Both the position numbers and the translations under genes were made by a program. Shown here in pieces: positions 56,251 through 64,000 of a stretch of DNA of 64,000 nt. The stretch is from JALZHR01 sp036388475. Lineage in GTDB: Bacteria > Acidobacteriota > Blastocatellia > Pyrinomonadales > Pyrinomonadaceae. Positions within the stretch are counted from its first letter, which is position 1; every line of letters begins with the position of its first letter. Under the pieces are notes generated by a model. The model was not told the origin of the DNA, ran no database searches, and saw only the letters and a program-made list of their open reading frames with translations. The DNA lies in contig DASVRT010000088.1 of NCBI GenBank assembly GCA_036388475.1, positions 1-64,000 of the forward strand. The letters run 5' to 3'.

Positions 56251-59089
56251 GGCAGCTAAAATTTTCTTTCTTTTCCTCTTGTTCTCATCCGGCGCACAGG
56301 CGCAGGACGCGCCTTCACCATCGCCGACGCCGATAACTGCGCAGAATTTTCATCAATGGGGCGCGGTCACGCTTTTTAACGGCTTGCCTTCGGACAACGT
56401 GCGCGCCATTGCGCAAACGCCCGACGGCGTTTTGTGGTTCGGCACGGACAACGGCTTGACCAGATTTGACGGGCGACGCGTGCAAACCGTCGCGCTCGAA
56501 AGCGTCGAATCGAGCAAAATTTTCGCGCTCGAAATCGCGCGCGACGGAACGCTCTGGGTCGGCACCGAGCGCGGCGCGTATTTTCAGCAAAACGACGCTT
56601 TTAAGAAAATAGAAGAAACCGGAGATTTTGCGATAACCTCGATTCTGCCGCGCGAAAACATTTATCTCTCGACCGCCGGCGGCGCTGTTTTCAAACTAAC
56701 GTCTACCGGCGAAACTTCGTTTGCGGTCGAAAAAATCCCGACCGAAGCGCTCGCCGGCAGCGACGGAAAGCTTCTGAAATTCACCGGCTTGATACAAAAA
56801 GACGGAACGCTCGTCGCCGCCACGCGCAGCCGCAGTATTTTAGTTCTGGAAAACGGCGAGTTCTTTGAAACCTTCAGCCGCCCGCGCCCGTTTTTTGTCA
56901 ACGCGCTGGCGCAGGACGAAAGCGGCAACGCGTGGCTCGGCGCAGACGCGAAAAGCGGCGAGAGCGGATTTTTTTCGCTTCGGGATATCGCGCGTCCCGA
57001 AAAAATCGGCGGCGACCTCGGCAATGTTCTGGCAATCGAAGCCGATTCCGGCGGCGCGTGGGTCGGAACGCAGGCGAAAGGCTTATCTTATTTTCGCGGC
57101 GCGCAGCAGTTAAAAAATTACACGTTTGAAAATACGGCTGGGGGCTTGCGCTCGAACACGATTTACGCGCTTTTTGTCGACCGCGAAGGCGTTCTGTGGA
57201 TTGGCACCAATCGCGGCGTCAGCCGTTTCGACGCGTCTAGTCCTTTCAACCGGATACTTTCCGCCGAAAACTCGAACGGGAATTTTGTGCGGACGCTTTA
57301 CCAGACAAAAGGCGGGCGAATTTTTGCCGGAACAAATCGCGGCTTGTTCGAGCTTGACGGCGCAAACTGGCTGGAAATACCGAATTTTGCGCCGCGCGCC
57401 GTTTATACTATTTCCGAAAATTCGCTGAATCAGACGCTTTTCGCCACGCCGACCGGAATTTTTTCGCTCGACGGAAAGCAAATTCTGGCGGGCGACGCGC
57501 GCGCGACCGTCGAGTTTCGGGGAAAAACTTACGCCGCCGTTTTCGCTCGCGGAATTGTCCAAATCGACGGCGCGAATCAAACGCAGATTTTCGCTCACGA
57601 CGCGCCGACCGCGCTTTACGCCGACGGCGAAAAACTCTGGATTGGCACGGCGAAAGGCGAGATTTTCAGCTTTGACGGCAAGGAAACAAAACAGGAAAAA
57701 TCGCTCGAACCTTTGCGCGAGGCGGCGATTCGGAAAATTGCGAAAGACGGCGAAGGCAGTTTATGGTTTGGCGGCACAAGCGGGCTTTTCCGGTTTAAAA
57801 ACGGCGAGTTGCAAAACGTGATTGCCAATCGTGAAGTGCGCGATTTTCTGCTCGGCAGCGCGGAAATCTGGGCGGCTACTTTAAACGGCGGGCTTGTTCA
57901 CGTTAAGCCGGATGAAAATTTCGGGTGGATTGCGGCTGATTTGAACGTCGAGCAGGGCTTGCCCTCGGAACAAATTTTCGCGCTGCTCCGTCGCCGGGAA
58001 AATCAATTGCTTATCGGCACGAATCGCGGCGTCGTCGCCTACGCGCCGAGCGCGATTCCGCCGCAAATTATCGCCGCGCGCATCTTGAGCCAGCGCCTGC
58101 ACAACGCCGAAGAAGCGGCGCGAACGATTAAGCTCGAATACCCGCAAAATTCTATTTTAGTTGAAGTTGCGGGCTTGAGCAGCCGCACCTTTCCCGAACA
58201 GTTTCAATACGCGTTTTTTCTGAAAAACTCGAAAGGCGAGACGCTCGAAAAAAAATTGTCCAGCGACGCGCAGTTTGCGCCCGCCAATCTCGACGCCGGA
58301 GAATATCAAATCGAAGCGCGCGCTTTTAACAAAGATTTGCTCGCCTCCGAGCCTCTGATTATCAGATTTTCGATTGACCGCGAGCCTTTTCCGTTGATGG
58401 CGACGGCGCTCGGCGTGCTTCTCGCCATCGCTTTAATCGCTTTAATTTGGGCGATTGTCGAGCGAAAAAGAATCAGCAACCGCAACCGCGAGCTCGCCGC
58501 CGCGCGTTTCGATTTGGCAAACGAAGCCGAGCGCGAAAGAAAAAGAATCGCCCGCGACCTTCACGACCAGACGCTCGCCGATTTGCGAAATCTGATGCTG
58601 AAAACCGACAAGCTGCCTTTGGATACTTCCGATTTTCGCGCCGAAATCGAATCGGTTTCGACCGAGATTCGACGCATTTGCGAAGATTTAAGCCCGTCCG
58701 TGCTGGAAAACGTCGGACTGACAGCCGCGCTCGAATTTCTTTTGAGCCGCACGATTGAAAACTACAAGTTCGCCGCCGCCGAAAATCTGGAAGAAAGCCT
58801 GAATTTTTCGCCCAACGCGCAGATGCAGATTTATCGCATCGCACAGGAAATCTTGAGCAACATCAAACGACACTCGGACGCCGACGCCGTGGAAATGAAA
58901 ATCGAAATCTCCGCCGAAAACGAATTTATTCTCTCAATCTCCGATAACGGAACGCCATTCGCGCCAGCCGCCAAAACGACGCGCGGGCGCGGCATTTCCA
59001 ACGTCAAATCCCGCGCCGCGCTTATCAAAGCCGAAGTTTTCTGGCGCACCAACGAAACCGGCAACACGCTTTTCGAGCTTCGCAAATAG
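56105..59089 (+). CDS. Two-component propeller sensor histidine kinase
   Basis: 994 aa. After a repeat-coded N-terminal stretch and a signal/membrane segment (about 50-66), Reg_prop propeller repeats ('GLPSDNVRAIAQTPDGVLWFGTDNGLTRFDG', repeated) run to about 650. A Y_Y_Y-type domain (about 685-770), a membrane helix (about 775-797) and the HisKA_3 dimerisation domain follow, with phospho-His820 in 'ARDLHDQTLADLRN', then HATPase_c (N box 'LSNIKRH', G box 'GRGISN'). The large periplasmic sensor is of the kind linked to glycan or peptide sensing. An in-frame TTG at 56249 would give a clean signal peptide and is an alternative start. Confidence 0.88.
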   Translation: MKTDEAIFGCDFKFQISNFKSLFDFKFQTSNLGFQILSFKFFRVHSRLLAAKIFFLFLLFSSGAQAQDAPSPSPTPITAQNFHQWGAVTLFNGLPSDNVRAIAQTPDGVLWFGTDNGLTRFDGRRVQTVALESVESSKIFALEIARDGTLWVGTERGAYFQQNDAFKKIEETGDFAITSILPRENIYLSTAGGAVFKLTSTGETSFAVEKIPTEALAGSDGKLLKFTGLIQKDGTLVAATRSRSILVLENGEFFETFSRPRPFFVNALAQDESGNAWLGADAKSGESGFFSLRDIARPEKIGGDLGNVLAIEADSGGAWVGTQAKGLSYFRGAQQLKNYTFENTAGGLRSNTIYALFVDREGVLWIGTNRGVSRFDASSPFNRILSAENSNGNFVRTLYQTKGGRIFAGTNRGLFELDGANWLEIPNFAPRAVYTISENSLNQTLFATPTGIFSLDGKQILAGDARATVEFRGKTYAAVFARGIVQIDGANQTQIFAHDAPTALYADGEKLWIGTAKGEIFSFDGKETKQEKSLEPLREAAIRKIAKDGEGSLWFGGTSGLFRFKNGELQNVIANREVRDFLLGSAEIWAATLNGGLVHVKPDENFGWIAADLNVEQGLPSEQIFALLRRRENQLLIGTNRGVVAYAPSAIPPQIIAARILSQRLHNAEEAARTIKLEYPQNSILVEVAGLSSRTFPEQFQYAFFLKNSKGETLEKKLSSDAQFAPANLDAGEYQIEARAFNKDLLASEPLIIRFSIDREPFPLMATALGVLLAIALIALIWAIVERKRISNRNRELAAARFDLANEAERERKRIARDLHDQTLADLRNLMLKTDKLPLDTSDFRAEIESVSTEIRRICEDLSPSVLENVGLTAALEFLLSRTIENYKFAAAENLEESLNFSPNAQMQIYRIAQEILSNIKRHSDADAVEMKIEISAENEFILSISDNGTPFAPAAKTTRGRGISNVKSRAALIKAEVFWRTNETGNTLFELRK

Positions 59090-59123
59090 TCGGAACCGCC
59101 TGCGGCAGCAGATGGTTCCGACT
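59088..59123 (+). terminator. Hairpin after the kinase gene
   Basis: AGTCGGAACC (59088-59097) and GGTTCCGACT (59114-59123), a perfect 10-bp stem with a GC-rich loop, overlapping the stop codon by two bases. No T tail, so it could be an mRNA-stabilising or processing hairpin. Confidence 0.5.
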
Positions 59124-59222
59124 GTGGAAATCCACATTCGACAAACAGCGTAAGCCTTGCCGAATCACGTTGATTAACCCGTTCAAACCAGACTTTCAAT
59201 AAATGATAATCGCTCCTAAGTT

Positions 59223-61100
59223 ATGCGATTGCCTTTTAAAAAAATCCTGTGCCCGACGCTTGTTTTGCTGGTTTTAAGCTTCGTCGTTTTTCATATTTTC
59301 AGAATTTACGACACCGCCCGGAAAGCGCTCGCCGATGAACGCGCCCGCCTGATGGAACAAAACCGCGTGCCTTTTGAAAAAAAGGTTCTCACGCCTCACC
59401 TTTCTCAAAACATTCGGATTTTGCAAAACACGGGCGCGGTCAGGGATTTCGTTAAATTCCGCGAATTCCACTTTGCGGCGACCGGCGGCGGGCTGGTGCA
59501 GTTTGGCGAAGACGGAAAAATTCTGCGGCATTTCACGGTTTTGGACGGTTTGCCGGAAAGCGATTTGACGAGCCTGGCGGTTTTTAACGACAAACTTTTT
59601 ATCGGCACGCAGACGAAAAACCTAATCGCTTTCGACGGCGAAAAATTTGAAAGCTACATCTGGACAGACCGCCGGGCGCAAGCCGTGAGCGCTTTTCTGG
59701 AAGCGAACGGAAAGCTTTTAATCGGAACTTTCGCGGGCGGCTTGATTGAATTCGACGGTAAAATTTTTTCCGAAATCAAAGCCGCAAAGACGCGGATTTC
59801 CGCCATAAATTGTTTGTACAAAACGGAAGCCAAGCTCTTTGTCGGAACTTTTAACGACGGCTTGTGGATTTACGAAAACGACATCTGGGCGCATTTGACG
59901 ACCGCCGAAGGCTTGCCGTCCAATCGCGTCGTCGGCATCGCGGTCAAAGACAAAAATCTTTACGTCGCCACCGATTTCGGCTTGTCGGTTTTGCAGGAAA
60001 AAGCTTTTCGCACGCTCGCGGTTTTGCCCTCGCTTTCGAGTCTGGCGCTGCAAAACAATCAAATCTTTCTCGCCAAAGACGACGGCGAAATTTTTACTTT
60101 CGATAATTCGCTCAAAGAATTTTCCGCCGCGCAAAATCGGCAAAACGCGCGCTTGATTTCAATTGATGAAAAGCTTCGGCTTGTGTCGAATCAAGGCGTT
60201 TCGCTCGTAAAGAACGGAAAAATGCTGCCTTTCAGCCCGACCGAAAACAATTCCCTGACCGACAATTTCATTTCCGCTCTCGCCTTTGACCGCGGCGGAA
60301 ATCTCTGGGTCGGAACTTTCCGCCGCGGCGTCGACGTTTTCTCCGCCGGCGGTAAAAAACTGAAGCATATCGAATCGGAAACCGTCCGCGAAATAAATTT
60401 TCTGCAAACGCGCGAAGAAGAAATTTTCGCCGCCGCTTCGAGCGGTTTGATTCGCTTCAAAACGGATTTTTCGATTGAAAACCTGACGAAAAAAGACGGC
60501 TTGCCGAGTAATTCCGTGACGCATTTTTCCGCTGATTCGGTCGCCACGGCGAAAGGCTTGGCGTTTCGTGAAAACGGCAAATTTCGCGTGCTCTCAACCG
60601 TCAACGGTCTGCCGAACAACAGCACTTACACGATTTTGCAGAGCGGCGGCGGAAAACTTTACGCCGGAACGCTCGGCGGCTTGGCGGAAATCGAAAACAA
60701 CCGCGTCGTGCGCACGTTTAAAGACACAAACTCGAATCTGAAAACCAATTGGGTGACGGCGCTTTGTTCGGCGCGCGAAAGAATTTTTATCGGCACTTAC
60801 GGCGGCGGCATTTTCGAGCTTTTGCCGTCGGGCGAAATGCGCGCTTTTGAAAGCGAAACCGGTAGATTCGTCGTCAATCCGAACGCTCTTTTCAGCGACG
60901 GCGAAAGGCTTTACGCCGGAACGCTGGCGGGCGTGAAAATTCTCGATTTACAAACGCGGCAATGGAAAACCGTCCGCCATATTCTGCCCGCCGAAACCGT
61001 TTTGAGCATTGCGGGCGATGCGGAAAACGTTTATTTCGGCACGACCAACGGCATCGCCCGCGTCAATAAAAATTATTTCGCGGGAGACGAAAGCGAATGA
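59223..61100 (+). CDS. Membrane-anchored propeller protein (kinase-like sensor without kinase)
   Basis: 625 aa. An N-terminal membrane helix (residues 12-28) is followed by a short coil and then two-component-type propeller repeats ('VLDGLPESDLTSLAVFNDKLFIGTQTKNLIAFDG', 'TAEGLPSNRVVGIAVKDKNLYVATDFGLSVL', 'KKDGLPSNSVTHFSADS'). It resembles the sensor half of the preceding kinase but ends without HisKA or ATPase domains. It could be a partner or decoy sensor for it. The stop overlaps the next start as ATGA. Confidence 0.8.
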   Translation: MRLPFKKILCPTLVLLVLSFVVFHIFRIYDTARKALADERARLMEQNRVPFEKKVLTPHLSQNIRILQNTGAVRDFVKFREFHFAATGGGLVQFGEDGKILRHFTVLDGLPESDLTSLAVFNDKLFIGTQTKNLIAFDGEKFESYIWTDRRAQAVSAFLEANGKLLIGTFAGGLIEFDGKIFSEIKAAKTRISAINCLYKTEAKLFVGTFNDGLWIYENDIWAHLTTAEGLPSNRVVGIAVKDKNLYVATDFGLSVLQEKAFRTLAVLPSLSSLALQNNQIFLAKDDGEIFTFDNSLKEFSAAQNRQNARLISIDEKLRLVSNQGVSLVKNGKMLPFSPTENNSLTDNFISALAFDRGGNLWVGTFRRGVDVFSAGGKKLKHIESETVREINFLQTREEEIFAAASSGLIRFKTDFSIENLTKKDGLPSNSVTHFSADSVATAKGLAFRENGKFRVLSTVNGLPNNSTYTILQSGGGKLYAGTLGGLAEIENNRVVRTFKDTNSNLKTNWVTALCSARERIFIGTYGGGIFELLPSGEMRAFESETGRFVVNPNALFSDGERLYAGTLAGVKILDLQTRQWKTVRHILPAETVLSIAGDAENVYFGTTNGIARVNKNYFAGDESE

Positions 61101-61186
61101 AAAAGATTTTGTCCGGAATGCTGTTTCTGCTTGTTTTAACCGGCGCAAATTGCGCTAAACGTCTGAAGATTGATGGCAAAAGGTAA
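61097..61186 (+). CDS. Tiny ORF with a signal-peptide-like start
   Basis: 29 aa from an ATG that overlaps the previous stop as ATGA. MKKIL then a hydrophobic core ending in 'TGANCAK' looks like a lipoprotein signal, but it stops after 'RLKIDGKR' where a repeat element begins (TAAAAAATAATGG). It may be the truncated start of a gene broken by that repeat. No family. Confidence 0.4.
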   Translation: MKKILSGMLFLLVLTGANCAKRLKIDGKR

Positions 61187-61192
61187 AAAATA

Positions 61193-63667
61193 ATGGTTTT
61201 TTTTAACGCAAAGGCGCAAAGGCGCGAAGAAAATTTAAACGCCGACGAACGCGGGTGGACGCGGATAAAAGAAATGCGGAAGGCGGCGGGCGGAACGCGA
61301 AAAGTGCAGTTCATCATTCCGCGTTCCGCGTTCCGCGTTCGACTTTTTCGGCGTCTCGGCGTCTCGGCGGCGAAAATCTTTCTTATCTTTTCTCTTGCCT
61401 CTGCGCAATCGGGCGTTCTGATTCCTTCGTCGACGGAAAAGCCGGACGCGAAAGTTTTGTCTCTCGCCGTGATGAACGTCGAGATTACGATTGACAACCA
61501 GCACGCAACCGTTAAAGTTTTGCAGATTTTCGACAATCACACGGCGCAGACGCTGGAAGGAAAATACGTTTTCGCTCTGCCGAAAAAATCTCTGATTTCG
61601 GATTTTGCCGTCTGGGACAATGATTTGCGGATTCCGGGCGTGATGATGGAACGCCGCCGCGCGAACCAGATTTACGGCGAAATCAAACAGGCGCGGGTTG
61701 ACCCCGGAATTTTGCAGGCGACCGACGAAAGCGAATCGAGCGCGGGCTTTTCCGCCAGAATTTTTCCGATTAACGCTTACGGCACAAAGCGTCTGGAAAT
61801 GGAATACACCGAGGATTTGCCGCTCGAAAATCTGACGTCGCGTTTTATGTTTCCCTTAAAACCCGCTTACGGCGAAGCGCAGACGGTCGGCGAGCTGAAT
61901 CTGAAAATTCGCGTTTTGAGCGATTACCCGTTGACGCCGGTTTTACCGGAAAATCCCGCTTATCCTTTGCAGATTTCAAAATCGGAAACCGGCGAATTCG
62001 TCGGCGAATTTCGCGCCGCAAACGTCGAACTGAAAAACGATTTCGCCTTTGATTATCAAATAAATGCCGGCGAAAACTCGCTTTCGGTCATCGCCTATCG
62101 CGCGCCCGAACAAATCTCCGCGTACGATTTGCGCGACCCGCGGCTCGCCGAAAAAAACGCCGACGGATTTTTTCGGACGCAAGCCGTTTTCGCCGCGAAC
62201 CCGAACGCGGCGCGACAGCCGAAACGCGTCGTTTTGCTGCTCGACACGTCGCTTTCGATGTACGGCGATAAACTGGCGCGCGCCGTCGAAGCGATAGATT
62301 TTTTTCTGCACAATCTCGCGCCGGAAGACGAATTTAATTTGATTTTGTTCAACGACGCAGCCGACGCATTCGCGCCCGCGCCGGTCAAAGCGACGACGGA
62401 AAAAATCGAAGAAGCGCTCGATTTTATTAAGAATTACAGTCTCGGCGGCGGAACGAACTTGAAAAAAGGCTTGCAAGCCGCGCTCGAACAGACGGAAAAA
62501 TTCTCCGCGGGCGAGCGTCAAATAATTCTCGTTTCCGACGCCAACCCGACGCTGGAAACGACCGCGACGAAAGAAATCGAAAAAGTTTTCGACAACCGCG
62601 ACGCGAAGCTTTTCGCCTTTGCGCTCGGCGCGGACATCAATGAAAATCTGCTCAAAAATTTAACCGCTAAAACCCGCGGCTATTTCGAGCAGGCGCGCGA
62701 AACCGAGGACATCGCGCTGCGGCTCAAAATTTTTCTCGACAAAATCGGAACGTCCGACATTTCAAACCTGAAGCTCGCCGACGACGCGAATTTTTACGAC
62801 GTTTATGCTGTCGCGGGCGAAAATTCGTTTTTCGGTTCGAGCTATGCCTTTGTCGGGCGTTATAAAAAGGCGCAAACGCAAACCGTCAATTTTTCTGCCG
62901 CATACGGCGCGGAAGCGATAAATCTCGCGCGCGAGATAAATTTGCCCGAATTCGACGAGACGCACGCGCACCTGCCGCGCGTCTGGGCGCGCGCGCGAGT
63001 CAACGCGCTTTTGCAGTCGATGAACCGCGACGGCGAGCGCGAAGATTACATCGCCGAAATCATACGCCTTTCGGAAAAATACAAATTCGTCACGCCTTAC
63101 ACCGCATTCTTAGCCGCGCCGCGCGCTCTGCTGCGCCCGCGTTTGATTCAGCCGGGCGACCCGGTGATTCGCGTCAAAACCGACGAATCAATCAAGGAAG
63201 TTTTCGCCGTTTTGCCTTTCGGCGAGAGCTTGCCGCTGAAATTTCTGGAATCGGAAAAAGTCTGGGAAACCAGATTTCTCGCGCCCGCCTGGATGGCTGA
63301 CGGCACTTATAAATGCCGTTTGCTTTTGACCGATAGAAACGGTAACGGCTACCAGGAAGAAAAAACTTTCGTCGTCGACAGCCGCGCGCCGAAAGTGAAA
63401 ATCAATCTCGCCAAACAGACGTTTCGGGCGGGCGAAACAATCAATTTAAAAGTCTCGGCGGACAGCGATACGAACCGTCTGAACGCCAGACTTTACGGCG
63501 CGAAACCCGTCCGGCTTTTCTGGTCGAATCTGGAAAAATCGAACGTCGGCGCGTTGCCGATTCCCGAAAATTTAGCTTCCGGAAAGTACGCGCTGACCGT
63601 CACGGCGGAAGATTTCGCGCACAATCAGACGACGGAAGAATTGCAGATTGAGGTGATCGGAAAATGA
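61193..63667 (+). CDS. VIT and VWA domain protein
   Basis: 824 aa. Residues 1 to about 55 are encoded by repeat words (see the repeat at 61203). A hydrophobic segment ('AAKIFLIFSLASAQSG', about 60-76) then gives a signal peptide. The VIT domain (about 85-215: 'VMNVEITIDNQHATVKVLQIFDNHTAQTLEGKYVFALP', 'MEYTEDLPLEN') is followed by a VWA domain with an intact MIDAS DTSLS at 351-355, and a beta-rich C terminus. VIT/VWA proteins are exported metal-dependent adhesion or assembly proteins. It follows the propeller genes and overlaps the next gene (ATGA). Confidence 0.85.
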   Translation: MVFFNAKAQRREENLNADERGWTRIKEMRKAAGGTRKVQFIIPRSAFRVRLFRRLGVSAAKIFLIFSLASAQSGVLIPSSTEKPDAKVLSLAVMNVEITIDNQHATVKVLQIFDNHTAQTLEGKYVFALPKKSLISDFAVWDNDLRIPGVMMERRRANQIYGEIKQARVDPGILQATDESESSAGFSARIFPINAYGTKRLEMEYTEDLPLENLTSRFMFPLKPAYGEAQTVGELNLKIRVLSDYPLTPVLPENPAYPLQISKSETGEFVGEFRAANVELKNDFAFDYQINAGENSLSVIAYRAPEQISAYDLRDPRLAEKNADGFFRTQAVFAANPNAARQPKRVVLLLDTSLSMYGDKLARAVEAIDFFLHNLAPEDEFNLILFNDAADAFAPAPVKATTEKIEEALDFIKNYSLGGGTNLKKGLQAALEQTEKFSAGERQIILVSDANPTLETTATKEIEKVFDNRDAKLFAFALGADINENLLKNLTAKTRGYFEQARETEDIALRLKIFLDKIGTSDISNLKLADDANFYDVYAVAGENSFFGSSYAFVGRYKKAQTQTVNFSAAYGAEAINLAREINLPEFDETHAHLPRVWARARVNALLQSMNRDGEREDYIAEIIRLSEKYKFVTPYTAFLAAPRALLRPRLIQPGDPVIRVKTDESIKEVFAVLPFGESLPLKFLESEKVWETRFLAPAWMADGTYKCRLLLTDRNGNGYQEEKTFVVDSRAPKVKINLAKQTFRAGETINLKVSADSDTNRLNARLYGAKPVRLFWSNLEKSNVGALPIPENLASGKYALTVTAEDFAHNQTTEELQIEVIGK
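61203..61350. repeat. Repeat element inside the VIT/VWA reading frame
   Basis: Words CGCAAAGGCGCAAAGGCGCGAAG, CGCGGGTGGACGCGGATAAAAG, GCGGAACGCG and TTCCGCGTTCCGCGTTCCGCG, with inverted partners (GGCGGAACGCG/CGCGTTCCGC). The same order of words recurs at 63680-63840. It is read as 'NAKAQRREENLNADERG'. Confidence 0.7.
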
Positions 63668-64000
63668 AACGAAGAAATTTCACCACGGATAAACGCCGAC
63701 GGACGCGGATAAGTTTAAACAGGATAAAAGAAACGCGGAAGGCGAAACGCGGAGGAACGCGGAAAGTGCAATTCATCGTTCATCATTCCGCGTTCCGCGT
63801 TTTTCTTCATCCGCCTTCATCCGTGTTCATCGGCGGACTATTTTCTTTCTGTCTGATTGTTTTTGCGATTTGGTCGAGCGCGAATCCGGAGCGGAAAGTT
63901 TCCGCCGCTGATTTGCAGGACGAAATCGAAAAGGCGCTTTACACGCGGCAGGAATTTTTCGGCGCGGAAGCGATTGTGCCTTTGCCGACCGCCGTCGCCA
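63664..64000 (+). CDS. Partial membrane protein, repeat-coded N terminus (runs off the window)
   Basis: The ATG overlaps the VIT/VWA stop as ATGA; the frame is open to the window end (112 codons seen). Residues 7 to about 58 are encoded by repeat words ('RRRTRISLNRIKETRKAKRGG', then 'HHSAFRVFLHPPSSVF'). A membrane helix follows (about 59-78), then a polar region 'NPERKVSAADLQDEIEKAL'. The function cannot be determined from the part visible. Position suggests a partner of the VIT/VWA protein. Confidence 0.6.
   Translation, partial: MKRRNFTTDKRRRTRISLNRIKETRKAKRGGTRKVQFIVHHSAFRVFLHPPSSVFIGGLFSFCLIVFAIWSSANPERKVSAADLQDEIEKALYTRQEFFGAEAIVPLPTAVA
63680..63840. repeat. Repeat element inside the partial gene
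   Basis: CACCACGGATAAACGCCGACGGACGCGGATAAG words at the left and CATCCGTGTTCATCGGCGG words at the right, with GCGGAACGCG/CGCGTTCCGC inverted in the middle (about 63740-63805). It is open in the gene's frame throughout. Confidence 0.7.

Overview
The window is a chromosomal segment, most likely from an acidobacterium of class Blastocatellia (Pyrinomonadaceae-like). This placement is an inference. It rests on the FG-GAP modules of the 'DFDGDGK.DLAVFRPS.GTWY' type, the many secreted S9/tricorn/M61-like peptidases and TPR proteins, two-component propeller proteins, and intergenic spaces full of short-word inverted repeats. There is no rRNA operon, prophage, transposase or CRISPR array. One tRNA (Glu, UUC) is present.

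Layout. 0-16 kb: a saccharopine-dehydrogenase-like oxidoreductase, a K+ channel, a secreted metzincin with FG-GAP repeats, lipid genes (PlsC-type acyltransferase, DAG-kinase-like enzyme, and a fused acyl-activating enzyme/ACP/acyltransferase), a truncated McrC-like nuclease, and a GxxExxY gene flanked by inverted repeats. 16-28 kb: an HAD acid phosphatase, an S9 peptidase, UDP-glucuronate decarboxylase plus a sister epimerase, a Tat-exported dienelactone hydrolase, an Smr protein, an SH3-like lipoprotein and an M61-like peptidase. 28-39 kb: purH, a candidate sRNA, the DNA-uptake pair comEA-comEC, and a tightly coupled operon lnt-orf-prfB-ftsK in which prfB keeps the classic programmed frameshift. 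39-48 kb: an AONS-family PLP enzyme, a 1 kb gene-free stretch with hairpins and a candidate structured RNA, a TPR protein, tRNA-Glu and polA. 48-55 kb: a tricorn-like protease, an AraC regulator with a likely operator, and a ferredoxin/MBL fusion. 55-64 kb: one + strand run of response regulator, propeller histidine kinase, membrane propeller protein, tiny ORF, VIT/VWA protein and a partial membrane protein, several joined by ATGA overlaps.

The most unusual content is between and at the edges of genes. Three separate arrays of 21-bp tandem repeats with unrelated sequences share the same period. A family of long hairpins is built from short repeated words, often between convergent genes. In the 55-64 kb run these repeats lie inside open reading frames, just after the start codon and before the signal or membrane segment of three proteins. 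Other items worth checking are a cluster of four perfect DnaA-box matches upstream of comEA, two candidate small RNAs sharing a 15-nt word, a structured leader before 48278, and a polA with substitutions in the O-helix and exonuclease motifs.
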